From Nectonema munidae (lineage: Eukaryota > Nematomorpha > Nectonematoida > Nectonematidae), in the NCBI GenBank assembly GCA_030549495.1, contig JAUIRK010000862.1:248001-312000 (forward strand): 64,000 nucleotides of DNA, in the 5' to 3' direction. Below are positions 32,915 through 45,466 of the stretch, in pieces (position 1 is the first letter of the stretch; each line of letters opens with the position of its first letter). A program made the translations under genes and the position numbers. The notes below the pieces were generated by a model that was given only the letters and a program-made list of their open reading frames with translations, ran no database searches and was not told the DNA's origin.

Positions 32915-35900
32915 TCATTCTTTCAGGATGCACGTTTTGGCAAGGATTTCCGTGACTTTGTAGGGATCACAATTGCTCGAGGGACGGCGATCTTCCAAGT
33001 AGCCACACCTATCACTTCTCACTTGGCGCGGAATACGTATGCTGCAGCCACGATTCGCCACACCTGTCAAAGTAGCAACATATGGGAATATGCTTGTCGT
33101 GATGCATAGTACACAAGTATAAATCAGGATAACATTTTTCTACAAAACCTGATAATAAATCTCAAATATTATAAAGTCAACCCTCATTAATCCAAAATAA
33201 ATCCGTTCCTGAATTATGCGTACACATAAAAAAATCTCTTAAAGTTCTTTCCTCTCTTTTCACTATTGACAAGATGAAAAGATCAACATTTTTTGCAAGA
33301 AATAATTGAACATTTAAAGTTTTTGGTAAGATATTTGAGTTATATTGAATATTTCAGTAATATAATTCCATAAAATTTGGCGGCAAAATCAGTGATTTTT
33401 GACAATCTGGTTATTTCATTATCCGAGTAAATGTTCTGATCGGATTAAAGAGGGTTGACATACTTCCTTTAAGAGAATCTTAAAAAAAGATTAAATCTTG
33501 AGAGATAAGAAAATTTCCTTTTCTAAAAACGAATTCTAAAATCATTCACGGTTTTATAATCGAGAACATAAAATTTAGAGTAAATATTTATTGCATTTAT
33601 CAAATATAACACAACCATGGTTGCGAGAAGATTCTCTTCAAAATAGCAAAAACTTGCTGATTTTAAAACTGCAACCTAAGCAAAGTTTTAATCATATTTA
33701 AATTTTAAATAGCAGTTACGCAACCATAAAAAACAAAGTAGGAAAAACTTTTGCAATTAAAGAATATCAAAATCTTATTGACTTTAGAATAATAGCAAAA
33801 TTAAAAATTTAGAATAATGAAAAATTTGCCAAAATTCGTTCAGATCTAGCAAAAAACGCAATTATTCATTCTATTCTCGAAAATGGCGTGTACACTGATT
33901 ATAATCAGTAAAGGTAAATAATAATTATTATTTGTTAAAAAAAGCTGTGCACACCTGCAGAGAAGTTGTGGATAGAAGAAGTTTCGTGGGAGCCGGTGAG
34001 TCGTCTTTCATTATCTTTGCCCTCTTTCGGGTCATACGCTTTGATATGTCTGATGTGGTTTTGGGAAAGAAGAGTTATCGCCTTTTCGATCTCTCTAAAG
34101 AAGAAGAAAATTGAGAAAAGAAGTACGATTGGAAGGAAGAGCTTAGAAAATCCATTTTTCGCTACATGATACTTTTCTATGAGGAGAGCATATAATATAA
34201 GTTGCAAAGAAGGCATGAACAAAAGTTGAAAAATGTAAATAAGCAAATAAAAACTTAAAATAATTTCTGGCAATATTAATTTTTGAGCACTCTCCTCTTC
34301 TTGAGTAAACACAATCGTTAGCTGCAAGGAGTACAAAACTTTTATTTATGGATGGTGCATCCAAAACAACAACAACAGTACAAAACAAGGACAACCCTAA
34401 GAAGTCATAACCCTGATGTTAACCGAATTCTTCTTTCCCACGCGTTGTTCCTTGCTATGTACCTTTTGCATTTAACGTTCGTCTTTATCTCAAGAAGACC
34501 ATATTGGTTCCAAAATTAATATCGACAGAAATTAAGATATCTATGCTCAACTCTAAATTATGTTATTTATGAAGGGAATTGATTTGAGAATAAGATGTAC
34601 GTTGAATACATTTAAAAGTTTAAGCAAAAAGGAAGTTCACTTCAATGGAAGGCTTGGTTTGTATTATTCATGCGTGAGATCTGTCTTTATTTATGGAGCT
34701 CAAAACGGAGCGCTAAAAAACTGATAAACGAAAAGTACTAACAAATGAAATGAGAATGTTAAGAAAGATTTGCGTACTAACTTTGAAAAATAAAGTTGAC
34801 GGTCGTGATTGATATCAACAAAGTTATAAAAAAGCAGAGAAAAGACCCAGATGGTTTGGACATGTTTCTAGAAGAAATAGCGGCGCACTTATAAAGGATG
34901 CTTTAGAATTAAGCTTTGGTGGAAGAGAGAAGTGAAGGCCTAAACTAACCTGGATGGAAAATATTAAGAACACTCAAAATTGGTGGTGAAAATGACGGCT
35001 GTACTGGAAACGGCAACTCAAAATGGCTTGAATTAGTTTGTTTAACCTAGAAAGAAAGGAAGACTCACAAGATGCCATCTTTTTCTCGCATGGACTTCGT
35101 GGAGAAGTTGGTGTGAGCACCCGCCCCATTCCAGTCGCCTTCCATGGGCTTCGGATCGAGGGTGGCGATGACGTTGAAATCTTCACTCACTCGGTGCAGT
35201 AGGAAGCGCGCCATCCACAGCTGATCCCCCATGCTGATTCCACTACACGGACCCACTTGGAACTCCCACTACAATAAAAGATGCGTATTTTACACATAAC
35301 GACGAATAATCCCTTGCTATATATATATATATACCGTTTTTAATTCCATTTTGTGTCCTTTTACAATTCTATTTGGTCTTTTTGCAATGCTATGTGAATT
35401 TAATTTTTTCGTTTTGTTGTTTATATTGTTTTGACAGGACATATTTCATTTAATTTAAACTTTTTTTTTCAAATATTTTAACATTATTTTCAGTTTAAAT
35501 TTTCTAAATTTTTGACAAGAAATTTGCAATTAAATTATTACAAATTTTTATTATTTTTTTAAATTTTCCTCACCACTAACTACTGTGTCTCCCAAAGCAC
35601 AACATTTTTTCACTCTTTCTAGTTCACTGAAGTTTTCAAATCTGATTTGCTCTCCTCCTTCTGATTACTGTCACATTGAAATCTTCCATTCATACTTTCA
35701 ATAACTCTCTTCATTTTACTAGTTCCACTTACTAATACTATTGATTTGCCCATGTTAACTTTCAAAAAATAGACTTGCAGCGGTTAAATTTTGATTCCAT
35801 GTCCTCCATCCTTTTTATCATCAAAACTAAATAGTCTGCATACAGTAGTTCATACAACTTTTCACTTTTCTTTCACCTTCAAGTACCACACCCAATACAT

Positions 35901-38900
35901 TTGCAAATAAAACTGGTGAGAGCGCAGATCCTAGAAGAACGCCTAACCCAATATCAAATTGTTCTCTGTGTGCATGCAGAACTTGTATTCTTGTCTTGAC
36001 ATCCTCGTACAATTTCATTACTACCACTTGAACTAAGCTCTCTGCAACAGTTCTCTTTGTCAAGAAGGCCCTTCAATGACTTTTCTTTGTAGTTGGTCGA
36101 ATGCTTTCTCTACATCAACGAAACACTTGAATAGCTGCTTTCATCCAATGCAGCATTCCTGAGTGAAGCATCCTCATAATAAATAAAGCACCAACGCATT
36201 CATTTGCTTCCCTTTCTGAGAGTCAGCTAAATACTCTTTCACAATTCGATATGGGCCAACTAGTTTTACCTTTTTTACCTTGATCTATTTTGAATAGCTC
36301 CATTGGACCTTCAGTTTTGTTGGCATTCACAATCCAATACCAGTTATTACTTTCATTCATGCTAGTTTCCAAGTGCCCTCTCAAAACTCATTTTCGATCT
36401 CGTCTTGATAACATGTCTTCATTTTTGCTTTTAAGTCAGTTACTACCTGTTATGCTATTTGTTATTTTTTCACACCTCCAAGTTTTTAAAACATTGAAAT
36501 TCTGCTTTTGTTTATTTGATCCAACTTTTTTTATTTCATTTTGCATTGCTTTTCCCACCGCAATAGCTTCTCAGAACTATCATTGTCACCATCAAGTTTC
36601 ACAATTCTGGCGTATACCTCTACTTACTACACAGACACATTCTCCAGCAACTTTTAGAGCAGAGTTTCAATATCTAACCCCCTCACCAAATTTTTCTTTG
36701 AATCCGCCTTCTCTAATTTCCATATTTTTGTACGCTTTATGTGCGAGTCCTTTCTTTAACTTTTATTTTCTTATGACATCATTTTTAAATCAATCTTGCT
36801 TTGCATCTCGACTGACATGGAAGTAGTTTTTAAGTCAAGTGTTCGCCACCACAAGATCTGTATGAGCACACTGCTGCAATAAATGCATTCCTCGTTTATT
36901 CCGTCTGGGCATACCAAAAGCTGAATCGATTTCTTCAAAGCCACCTAAACATGATCCAACACGCCTTTTGAACTACCAGGACTTCACTTGATCCTATAAG
37001 TTGTATCTCTTAAACAAGCATTGTATAAAATGTATCCTTCTCAGCGTCATCACATCAAATTTGAGGAACACGTGCGTTGACATAGTTCCATTTTCTCTTT
37101 TCACAATTGTAAATCGTCTTTTTTCAATTTTGTCTTTTTACAATTGTATTGTTTTTTTTAATAATATTTTGTTTTTTCAATTCTATTTTGAATTTTAGAC
37201 TATTTAGAAGTAGAAATAAAAATGAATTGTAATTTTTTGATTCTCATTTCACTAATTAATGTTGAAACTTCAAATTCCTTAAATAGTTTTGCTTGTATGC
37301 ACATAAGGGAAAAGGACTTGTGAAGTAGAAAGAATTCAAGACGTACCTGCGAGGGCATAACTTCTGCATTGGTGCCACATATTTGAATGCCCGCGTGTAA
37401 GCAAGCTCTGTAGTGGCATTCAACAATGTCTCGGCCAAACACATTTCCAGCACCAACTCCACAATAGTATGGTCCTAATTAAATGAAAAAGGAATCATTG
37501 AATACAATCGCAAGCTCTACAACCAGTTTGTGATATCCAAGTTATTGATACCGGCGTTCTAAGACCTTTCTTCGAAACCATATATCCACTTTTTTTTATT
37601 AAAAAAATTATTATATGTTTTACTTCTTTCTGAGTTACATTTAGAAAATCTATCTAAGAATTTCTAATCTATTTCTATTTACAAAAAACTACAAGGCAAA
37701 GAAATATAAAAGATTGATTCTTCATCTTAAGAAGGGAGGAGGTTATGGCCCAATGACCCTTGAATACGCTACTAGATCTCACTCTATTAATCTTTAGGGC
37801 ACTCTTCCAAGGCTAGATTTTATTCGAGGAATCAGAGAATTAAAAAAAAACAATCATGGCGAAAGTAAGGAGTTAATAGGGTAAGGCCGCATACCACTTC
37901 TTCATCTTTGATGATCCAGTTTTTATCTCAAAAATGATAAAAACCTGACTTGGAACTGAAAGAGAGTAATAAATATTAATAATTTATAATGTTTTTTGAA
38001 ACTGAACGAAAATATACTGCATTATTATATGATATATGAAACGGAATTCGGTTTACGAACTTAATTCGTTGCGTTAAGCCGTTCGTTACCCAAAATGCTC
38101 GTGAACGAAGCATTTCTTTATTTAACGAGATTGCATGATCCAAGAAACATTTCATGAGCTGAGTCAAAATTTGTGGGCGAAAATGGTACGTAAACCGATG
38201 TGTTCGTAGGTCGAGGTATTCTTAAACCGATGTTCTACTATATATATATATATCAATTCGAGATAAAAAAGATTTATTATTGAATTTCAAGGATTTAAAC
38301 TTTTAGAATCCGAAATCTTGAATAAGTTTACTCCATGAGTCGCTGAATTACATTACCTGTTTCAAGTCAAAATAGAAATAATTGGCATCGATAAAATATA
38401 CGAATAAAAATTTGGCAAAACTCAAACTCACACTCTCCTAGTTTAATTTGAGAATATCTCGATAAATGAACATTTTTAGGGGGAATTGTAGAAAACAATA
38501 ATTTTTAACAAAAATATTAATTAAAAAATAAGGGATGACCTTGCGGGCCAGGAAATCCGTGCTTCGGCCAGCCCAGAGGATGACTGTCCACATCCAACAA
38601 CGTGTATTCCTGCTCAATCCCGAACCAGGGATCCTGGAATTCCACTCTCTCCATGATTTCCGCACACTTGAAGCGCTTGTTGGATTCTGGGAAAGAAGGG
38701 CAGAACTGTTGAGTCAGAGTGAAGAAAATAAGGGAGTGTAAGAAGATGTACCTGTTGGCTTGTTATTGTAATCATAGGTGTCGCAAAGCACAATCTTGTT
38801 CGATTCCTTCCTGAATGGATCGGAAAAGAGAGCAACAGGATGCATGTAAACGTCAGAGTTTTTGCCTTCGGACATGTAACAGCTGGAACCATCAAAATTC

Positions 38901-41167
38901 CACACTGGACAATCTGTGCAGCATTCATGAAAAAAATAAACTACAATGACTTGTGGTGCACACCAGTGGGGGATCCAGAAATCTTTTGTGGGGGGGTATA
39001 CTAATATTATCAAAATATTTTACACATTTTATTAGGGAAGAAATTTGAAAACGTATGTAAAATAAATGATTAAAATTATATTACAAAGTCTTTTCTTCTT
39101 TCTTTTTGCTTTGAAAATCGATCAATGACTTCATCAATTTTGATTTCTATTTTAGGGTGGACTCCAACTTTAATTTTTCTTGAATAGATTGCTGGTGGCG
39201 GGGGGGGGGGGGGGTAGGCATCCCCCTATCCCCCCCCCCCCCCCCCTCTCGGTCCATCCCTGGTGCACACGCATTGGTGTGGCCATGTGTTTCCGTGTTA
39301 TAACAGCATACTCCCACAGGGGTCGTATCTAGAAGATAATTTACCCTGGCGATTTTATAGCATTTTTTTCTAAAATAATTTTTTCGGAGTTTTCTATATG
39401 CAAAATGATTGTGAAATATTTCTCTCTTCCTCCCCAAAATGGAACTAATTTTGATTGAACCATGCACTGATATGCTGAAGAGACGAGGAGGGGGCGATCG
39501 CCGCGCTCTGAATCCGCCACTCACTCCCCCATAGGCAGGAGTGGTCATTTTATTGTGCCAAATTGCTAAAACGTACTCCAAAAAATTTAGACATTTTTAA
39601 ACATTTAATCAGTTTTTGTATAATTTTTTGATAATACACATGGGACAGAGAAACTAAAAAGGACAGGTGCTTGAGAAACAACTTTCAACGAAAATTCATC
39701 AGTTTTACAACTCTAATTGAATTTTTGTTTTTATTTTGAGTTTATTCAAGACTCTTTTTTAAAACTATTTCAACATTTTTTTTTCGATTATGTTTTACAA
39801 TCTTATTTTAAGCTTTTTGAATCATTACAAACTAATATTTCACTTTTTATTTAGAATGTTTTAAAAAATGGGTAAAAACATGTAAAATCAAAATTGCAAC
39901 CAATTTTCCCATAAGTTTGAACTGTCAATCAAAAATCTATCAAAGTTTAAAAGATAAAGTCGGATAGATTTTTTTGATTAGATTAAAATTTCAAATTATA
40001 TCAGAGAAGGGTTATTCGTCAATTCAAATTTATTTTAAAATTCTTCTTCCAATACTATAAAGACACTTTCCTACGATTTTTTTCAAAACATGCGCCTTAA
40101 AGGATTTAAATTCTTAAGATTTACTTTTATCCTCGATGTTTCCAGATGTTTTGAGTTGGGTAAGACTGTTTAGGAAAAATTTTTTTAAAAATAAAACCGA
40201 GTATCTAAGTTTGAAATTGCGTACGTAGAATTTATATTATGGTATAAAATTTTTGGCAAAAATAGAAAAGTTTACTCTCCTGTTTCTCAAAATCTATTTT
40301 ATTTTTTTACAATTTACATTAAAAATTAAAATTTTTTTTATCAATTCATTTTTCAATAAAAAAACATCTTTTTTTTCCCTAAGAAATTATAGATTTCTAA
40401 TTAATTATTATATAGCTCAATTTTTTTCTTTTAGATCAATTTTTTAATATAAAAAGTTAATTATTTCACAATCTTTTGGTCAATTTTTAACTGCCCTACT
40501 GATTACACAATACTTTTTTGGTCAATTCTTTTACAAATAAAGTTAACTCTTTGAAATCGTTAGGTCAATTTTTGGGGGATTTATAGGTCAATTTTTGTTG
40601 CCCCTATACATTAGATATTCTCTGACTGCTTGTCGATCACGAGACAGAAACTTGAAACACAACCGAAAAGTACATTTTCTTGAGCTCTTTAAAAAAAATA
40701 ACGGTAAACATAAAAATGCTGTCACATAAATACACACTGCTCGTATAATTTATTTTTTCTAAAAAAATAATTAAATGTGATTCACCCTATAAATCTCATA
40801 AAAAGAAAAAAATTATATTTGCCGCTATAAAATAGTTCAGCTTTATTTTTAGTTTGTTTTAAAAATATCAAAATTTTCCAAACTTTTGAGAAAACTTTCG
40901 TTTATTTCTAAAAAAAAAAAAGCCGCGCCGATAAGCAACAGCAAGTATATCTATGATTCTCGATCACGGATTTAGTAGTGCAAAAGAGGAAGAAGTAATA
41001 CCAGTTGCGGTGCGTGGCACATCGTTTAGAGTTCTGCTCTTGGCACGCAAGCACTCGCCAGAGCCATCAATCCACACATACATCACCAAGCACTGATTTC
41101 CGAGGGAAAGATCCGAATATCGCATATAAATGGATTTGTCAATGACATTCGAGAAGTTGGATGTCAT
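32915..41167 (-). CDS. GLUL: Glutamine synthetase (type II), complete, seven exons
   Basis: It condenses glutamate and ammonia to glutamine using ATP, as a cytosolic or mitochondrial decamer. Exons in coding order: 41167-41002, 38913-38752, 38686-38540, 37474-37347, 35268-35069, 34094-33955, 33063-32915. All junctions are GT-AG and in phase; 363 codons plus stop, the usual length. The ATG at 41167 sits in GCCGCCATGACA, a strong context. Motifs in order: [134 protein letters not shown] and [14 protein letters not shown]. All expected active-site blocks are present, so it should be active. Introns 1 and 3-6 carry element relics. I see no transit peptide. Confidence 0.96.
33175..33460. mobile_element. 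Pogo/Tigger-like MITE, copy 2 (glutamine synthetase intron 6)
   Basis: It is flanked by TA at 33173-33174 and 33461-33462. The left terminus AAGTCAACCCTCATTAATCC and the right terminus GGATTAAAGAGGGTTGACA are inverse copies. The interior is homologous to the element at 21716-22012. Confidence 0.87.
34560..34990 (+). mobile_element. RTE-like LINE 3' fragment (post-RT domain)
   Basis: Frames on the plus strand give [47 protein letters not shown] and [12 protein letters not shown]. These match the C-terminal block of RTE-type LINEs (usually SVLLYGSETW, EMRMLRWMCGVT, RLRWFGHVER, GRPKKTW). Several stops and frame changes are present. It sits in glutamine synthetase intron 5, overlapping nothing coding. 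Confidence 0.83.
35600..36840 (-). mobile_element. RTE-like LINE fragment (RT domain), opposite strand to the 34.6-kb piece
   Basis: On the minus strand: [14 protein letters not shown], then [38 protein letters not shown] and MNYCMQT (decayed LYADDL), the RT palm of RTE-type elements. Upstream at about 36.57-36.65 kb is a CETWWW block, like the ETWWWNEEV linker. Stops interrupt it. The long plus-strand open frame at 36290-36826 is its shadow. It lies in glutamine synthetase intron 4. Confidence 0.82.
38035..38245. mobile_element. Tigger/pogo-like relic
   Basis: Left part CGGTTTACGAACTTAATTCG; right part, reversed, TAGTAGAACATCGGTTTAAG and CCTCGACCTACGAACACATC. These resemble the CAGTA.AACCTCGGTTTACGA termini of Tigger-type elements. 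The left terminus is worn. Glutamine synthetase intron 3. Confidence 0.6.
38956..39520. mobile_element. Probable TIR element with G/C homopolymer hairpin
   Basis: CAGTGGGGGATCCAGA at the left faces CTGAATCCGCCACT at the right; these are inverse with two mismatches, and CAGTGGCGGATCCAG-type ends are known from hAT-like elements. In the middle a run of about 17 G is followed within a few bases by about 18 C (39199-39246), a perfect snap-back. No matching target duplication was seen. Glutamine synthetase intron 1. Confidence 0.5.
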
Positions 41168-41687
41168 GGCGGCGGGTGCGAAATAGGATAAATGCTGAGA
41201 AGTCTTAAACACATAAAAGATCATAAATCTTCGTGATGCAGATCGTACTTGAGAATTTATAGATTTTTTACTAATAAGGTCAAGTTTTATTGTCTAAGTA
41301 CACCGAAATTTTTAAAATTCAAATGCTAACAAAAAACATGAGTTTTAGTGCTTTTCCATCTTTTTTTAAATTTCATACCGTTTAAAAAGTTTCTCAAACT
41401 ATTTTTAAGAAAGATATGGAGAAAATTTTGCAGTGACGTAACGAGAAATTTGAAACAAGGAGGCGACAGAGAGGAAAAAAAATTTGGGGGGAAGGATACG
41501 GTTCGGCCTTCTTAGCATCCTTTGGCTACGTCTCTGTAATTGTATGTATTTTATATAGAACAAAGTTTTTCTGTTCTGTCACCACCATATGAAATTGTAA
41601 AACTTGATTTTTTTTTTTATAAAAACTCTAGTTCTAGTATGCCCAAATTTTAAAATGCTACACGAGTTTCATGCTGATCCTTAGAGG

Positions 41688-42344
41688 CAGGGTTGTGTAG
41701 AGTCGGAAAATATTTTCCGATTTCTACCCAACTTATTTGTAATTTTGCGACTCCAACTCTATATATGTAAAAAATTTTAACAGTGATGAATCCACGACCT
41801 ATTTAAAATTATGCGATTTTGACCTTGAAAATTTATAATTATGCAACATCAAATTATCTTTTTCAAATAATATAAATCTCAAACTGCTCAGAGTGTTACA
41901 CGCTTGTGCTTTATGTTGCAACCGCAAGTGTTTGATCTATTATCTTCAACATAATTTATTAAAACGTTTTGGCAATTTGTATTTCTAGTTTAGTGTCTTT
42001 CTTACTTTGCCTTCAAAAAGATTTTCAAATAATTTTCTATATCCTTTTTAAGCCAAAAAAAATAACATTCAAAAACTAAATTTATCCAAAAGTATTTTTT
42101 TGGTTTAAATTTTTTTCCAAAAACTTTATTCTTATAAACTGTGCTTTGTCCTTTACAGGATATTTCTATGAGTCGCAAAAAGATAACATTGGACTAAAAT
42201 GATTTTTATGCTACGTTTTTGCAACGTTGGTCACAAGTAATGAATTTATTTTTTAATTTAACTATTTTTTCCAATCGAAGTCACAATCTTTATAACGACT
42301 CCGACTCCTTGTCAGAACGTGCGTTTTCGCGCTACACAACCCTG
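41688..42344. mobile_element. hAT-type MITE, 657 bp
   Basis: CAGGGTTGTGTAGAGTCGG at the left and CGCTACACAACCCTG at the right are inverse termini. Subterminal GACTCC/GGAGTC repeats occur at both ends. The flanking octamers CTTAGAGG and CTCAAAGA match at five of eight, with transitions only, compatible with an aged 8-bp duplication. It lies upstream of the glutamine synthetase start. Confidence 0.75.
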
Positions 42345-43212
42345 CTCAAAGAGTTACTTTTCCAACATAATTATGGGTTGTATGTATATATGCATTACTT
42401 TTTGTTGCAAAAATACATTCATATATTGTACTTTTTATTTTTCATCTAATCATATTTAATTATTTTATTTCAAACTTTGAAATCATTTGCTATCTTTAGT
42501 ATCTCTTAAATTTGTTAATTTAATTTAAACCCACGACAAAATAGAATGGTGAAAGGACAATGTAGGATTGCAAAAAGACAAAGTAGAATTGTAAAAAAAC
42601 AAAGTAGAAGTAAAAATGGTTTATTTTATATAAAAAGTTATTTAAGGAACTTGTACAAAAATAAACCCTTTTTATTCAAGTTTCTTGAATGAAGCAAACA
42701 TTGTAACAGTCGAATAATGGCTGCCCAAATTTCTAATAACTTAAACAATTAGCATTAGAGAGGTTGTTCTAAAGTAGAGCATCTGTCAATTTGATGCCAA
42801 AGAGTTATGTATGTGAGGTAGAATTTGGCATGGCTGACAAGTTTATGACATTCGTTCCGGGAAAAATTACCAAACCGTAGTTGTAATTAGATTGGCGATT
42901 ATTCCGATATAGATATCGATTGTAATGACGTAATTGTCTGTCAGACTAAATTCTCATTTTCATCAAGGCATATACTGTTTCTCCAAGTCAGCACAGATTT
43001 AGTTTTTTGATATGCAGATAGATAGAGGTATTTAATTAAGGGATATTCTAAAATAACCGGTATACTTTAAAAGTTTATGATATACGATTTTAGGGAGAGA
43101 AAAAAAATCACAAATGCCCTTTTGTAGGATGGGGGAAAGTTCACAGATTTTTATATTTGATGTTTCGAAATGAAATTTTCACTATGATTTGCTAATTAAT
43201 GAAAAATTCTCT
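42345..43212. other. Intergenic AT-rich sequence, nothing recognised
   Basis: No exon or bounded repeat was recognised. Confidence 0.45.
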
Positions 43213-43563
43213 TTACTCGAGGCAGTGCAATACTTTACTGATCCTGTAAAGATCGAAGAAGTTGGATGAGGCTTTGAAAGGAAGTGGTGTGCTGATTTTC
43301 AAAAGTCTCTCTCTCTGTGAGTGATTGCCATACATACACATTTTAATTACAATTCTGAGAATACGAGTCTCGATTTCACGCGTAAAAATAAATGGCTTCT
43401 TTTTTGGTGACAAAAAGTAAGTGATATATTGTGACTTTTTGCTTGCGTTTGCTGAAAAAGTTTTTACATGCTGATAGTATTTATTTTTATAATCGGCTTG
43501 AATATATATTGGAAATAATCAAAAATATGTTTTCTTATATACATAAATTTTATCAACAAATCA

Positions 43564-43818
43564 TCATTTAGTTTTGTCAAGGCATATAACCGCATTAGTT
43601 TTGCAAACTTTTTTACCTGGCAAGTTGGACTCACAATCTTCATGATATCTCATATGGTGTTTTGACAAGAGTTTGGACACACCTCCTTTGCCTGCATCAT
43701 AAAGTGTTATTCTTTTAAACAAAGGTATTTTGCTTGTGATACTATATTTCTCATAGCATATCAAGCAATTGTCTCCATAGACAAAATCACTAATGTTACA
43801 CAGGAACATAAAAATCAC
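43564..43818 (-). CDS. Unrecognised open frame, 84 codons
   Basis: I do not recognise this protein. The frame contains DNCLICYEKYS, a KGGVSKLLSKHHMRYHEDC stretch and two later cysteines, so a zinc-binding or element-derived fragment is possible. A GT donor-like site (CCAG|GTAAAAAAG) sits near its end. A second unrelated-looking minus frame of 66 codons is at 43213-43413. Neither has enough support to be called a gene with confidence. Confidence 0.25.
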   Translation of the reverse strand: MIFMFLCNISDFVYGDNCLICYEKYSITSKIPLFKRITLYDAGKGGVSKLLSKHHMRYHEDCESNLPGKKVCKTNAVICLDKTK

Positions 43819-44623
43819 ATCTATGAGTATTAGCTTATCTTATCTTATCATTTCTCGGGAAAGCCTTAGAGAGCTTTTGCGGCTTTACATGACTGTTGAA
43901 GGAAAACATTGTAAAAAACGTCGCCCATATGAAGGGTTGAATTTGCAGAAAAATGCACTCCTTCTTTGTTCACTGTTGAATCTTTGAACCCCTGTGAAAC
44001 CCTAATTTTGCTTTAGCTTAGCAGATTGAAGCATTTGGTCCAGAAGTGTGCTGTGTTATACTATAACATCCATATCTTTTAAATTATGCAATTCTTGCTT
44101 CGGATGCAAAATGAAGAGTATAAAACAGGTAAAATAAATCAGACACTTTTCAAATATCTCATTTTTGGTTGAAACAACATTGAAAACACTTGTGATGAAT
44201 TAACTGCAGCTACTTAGGGCTTTATAATTTTATAATTTTTATTCTAACTATGACCTCAAATTAACACTTACGATAAGAAAAAGATTAACCTATCCTTAAC
44301 TCTAACGTAATCACAACACTAACCCAACCTAATTTGCTATTCAACAATAGATTGAATTCAATGTTATATAATTGTTGTGAAACAATACGTAATGCAAAGA
44401 GCTTATACTGAAGGCGCGTAAAAGAACTTAAAGCATACCAATGGCGTAGAAGTTAGATCGTTTTGGATGAAGGAGGTAAATAAATCTGTCTCTAATGATC
44501 TTCCCGCTCTGTGTGAATGGATGTGACTTAATAATGGCAAAAAAGGCAGCAAGCAATTGAATTATCCTTCTTCGAAATCAATGAAAATGTGTTTGAAGAT
44601 TATGAAAGTGCGCGCAATGAAAT

Positions 44624-44643
44624 AATGAGAGAGAGAGAGAGAG
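44624..44643. repeat. (GA)n microsatellite
   Basis: A short GAGAGA run. Confidence 0.8.
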
Positions 44644-45079
44644 CGCGACTAGATGAAAACTTTCGCTGAGAAGAGGGATTGCATGTTTTTCATTGCACTG
44701 AAGAAGTGTGGTGCATGTAAAACTATTTTGAAGGCATTATATATCATTATCATCATCACCATGATCAAGATTTTATTATCACGATAATCTTCTTATTTCT
44801 CCCATGGTTAAAATACGAATGTTAAAATTAAATTCGAGAAAAAAAGAATCTTCATCGCAAAAGAAACATTCTGTCTTTCTTGTGAAGGATTTTAAAAATG
44901 GCGGTATGCCTATTCATACCACAAAGACAGATGATGACACGAAGTTATTTCTCAGTGCATATTCCCTCAGTTAATGGGTTAATAGCCTGTTATAAATTAT
45001 TTATGTATTTTCGAAAACAGGTCAATTCAGCAGCCTAAAGACAATTCCGTCCCTAAATAGATTGATATTAATATTATCT

Positions 45080-45150
45080 TGAGGCCAAATTGTCTAGAGG
45101 CTGAATTGTTTTGTGGCCGAATTATCGAGAGACCTAATTGTCTTGAAGCT
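45080..45150 (+). repeat. Short tandem motif, about 20-bp unit
   Basis: Four degenerate units of the type TTGAGGCCAAATTGTCTAGA occur in a row, with GGCCGAATTATC and GACCTAATTGTC variants. It is reminiscent of the oligomeric ends of the element at 22055, but no inverted partner was found. Confidence 0.5.
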
Positions 45151-45214
45151 TATTTCTTTTCTTTCTCCTTCTCCTTATATCAACTTCAAGCGCACGCGCA
45201 ATGAACAAAGCCTG

Positions 45215-45466
45215 AAGAAAATGTGAACGTCAATGTCTCCAGTTCTCAGTCGTCTTCTATAGATCCTTACTAACGGGAACGGATTGTTCCAATGAAATTC
45301 GAGATGTAATGATATCAGTTCATAAACTTAATTTAAAGGAGGAAAAAGCTGCTTACGATTTAGGATCTCAAGATCTTAAAGGAGTTTTCGCTAAAGGAAC
45401 AAAGGACTCTTTCAGTGCTGGAGCTAACTTACCTACGAACACCCAAAGGTCCTCCAACAGGTAACC
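45215..45466 (+). other. Open frame ending at a splice-donor-like site, unrecognised
   Basis: The plus frame runs without a stop from about 45215, through ERQCLQFSVVFYRSLLTGTD and KLNLKEEKAAYDLGSQDLKG, to NTQRSSNR, where AACAG|GTAACC could be a donor. The composition looks protein-like and less AT-biased than its surroundings. I found no partner exon and recognise no family. It may be a lone exon or an element fragment. Confidence 0.25.

Noticed and set aside
32867-33109. 80-codon plus frame over the last glutamine synthetase exon
   Set aside because: The minus strand encodes the conserved NRGCSIRIP and [12 protein letters not shown] blocks; the plus frame is a shadow.
36290-36826. 178-codon plus-strand open frame, the second longest in the window
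   Set aside because: It is antisense to an RTE-like LINE whose minus-strand reading gives recognisable motifs; the plus reading is hydrophobic low-complexity sequence.
39147-39581. 144-codon minus frame with glycine and proline runs
   Set aside because: It crosses the poly-G/poly-C hairpin inside an element relic in a glutamine synthetase intron; no protein family is recognisable.
44880-44982. Possible fourth TTAA family (CCCATTAACTGAGGG next to TTAA at 44979, and palindrome GGTATGCCTATTCATACC at about 44902)
   Set aside because: The palindrome lies about 60 bp from the TTAA rather than 15 and no second end was found, so it does not fit the pattern of families A-C.
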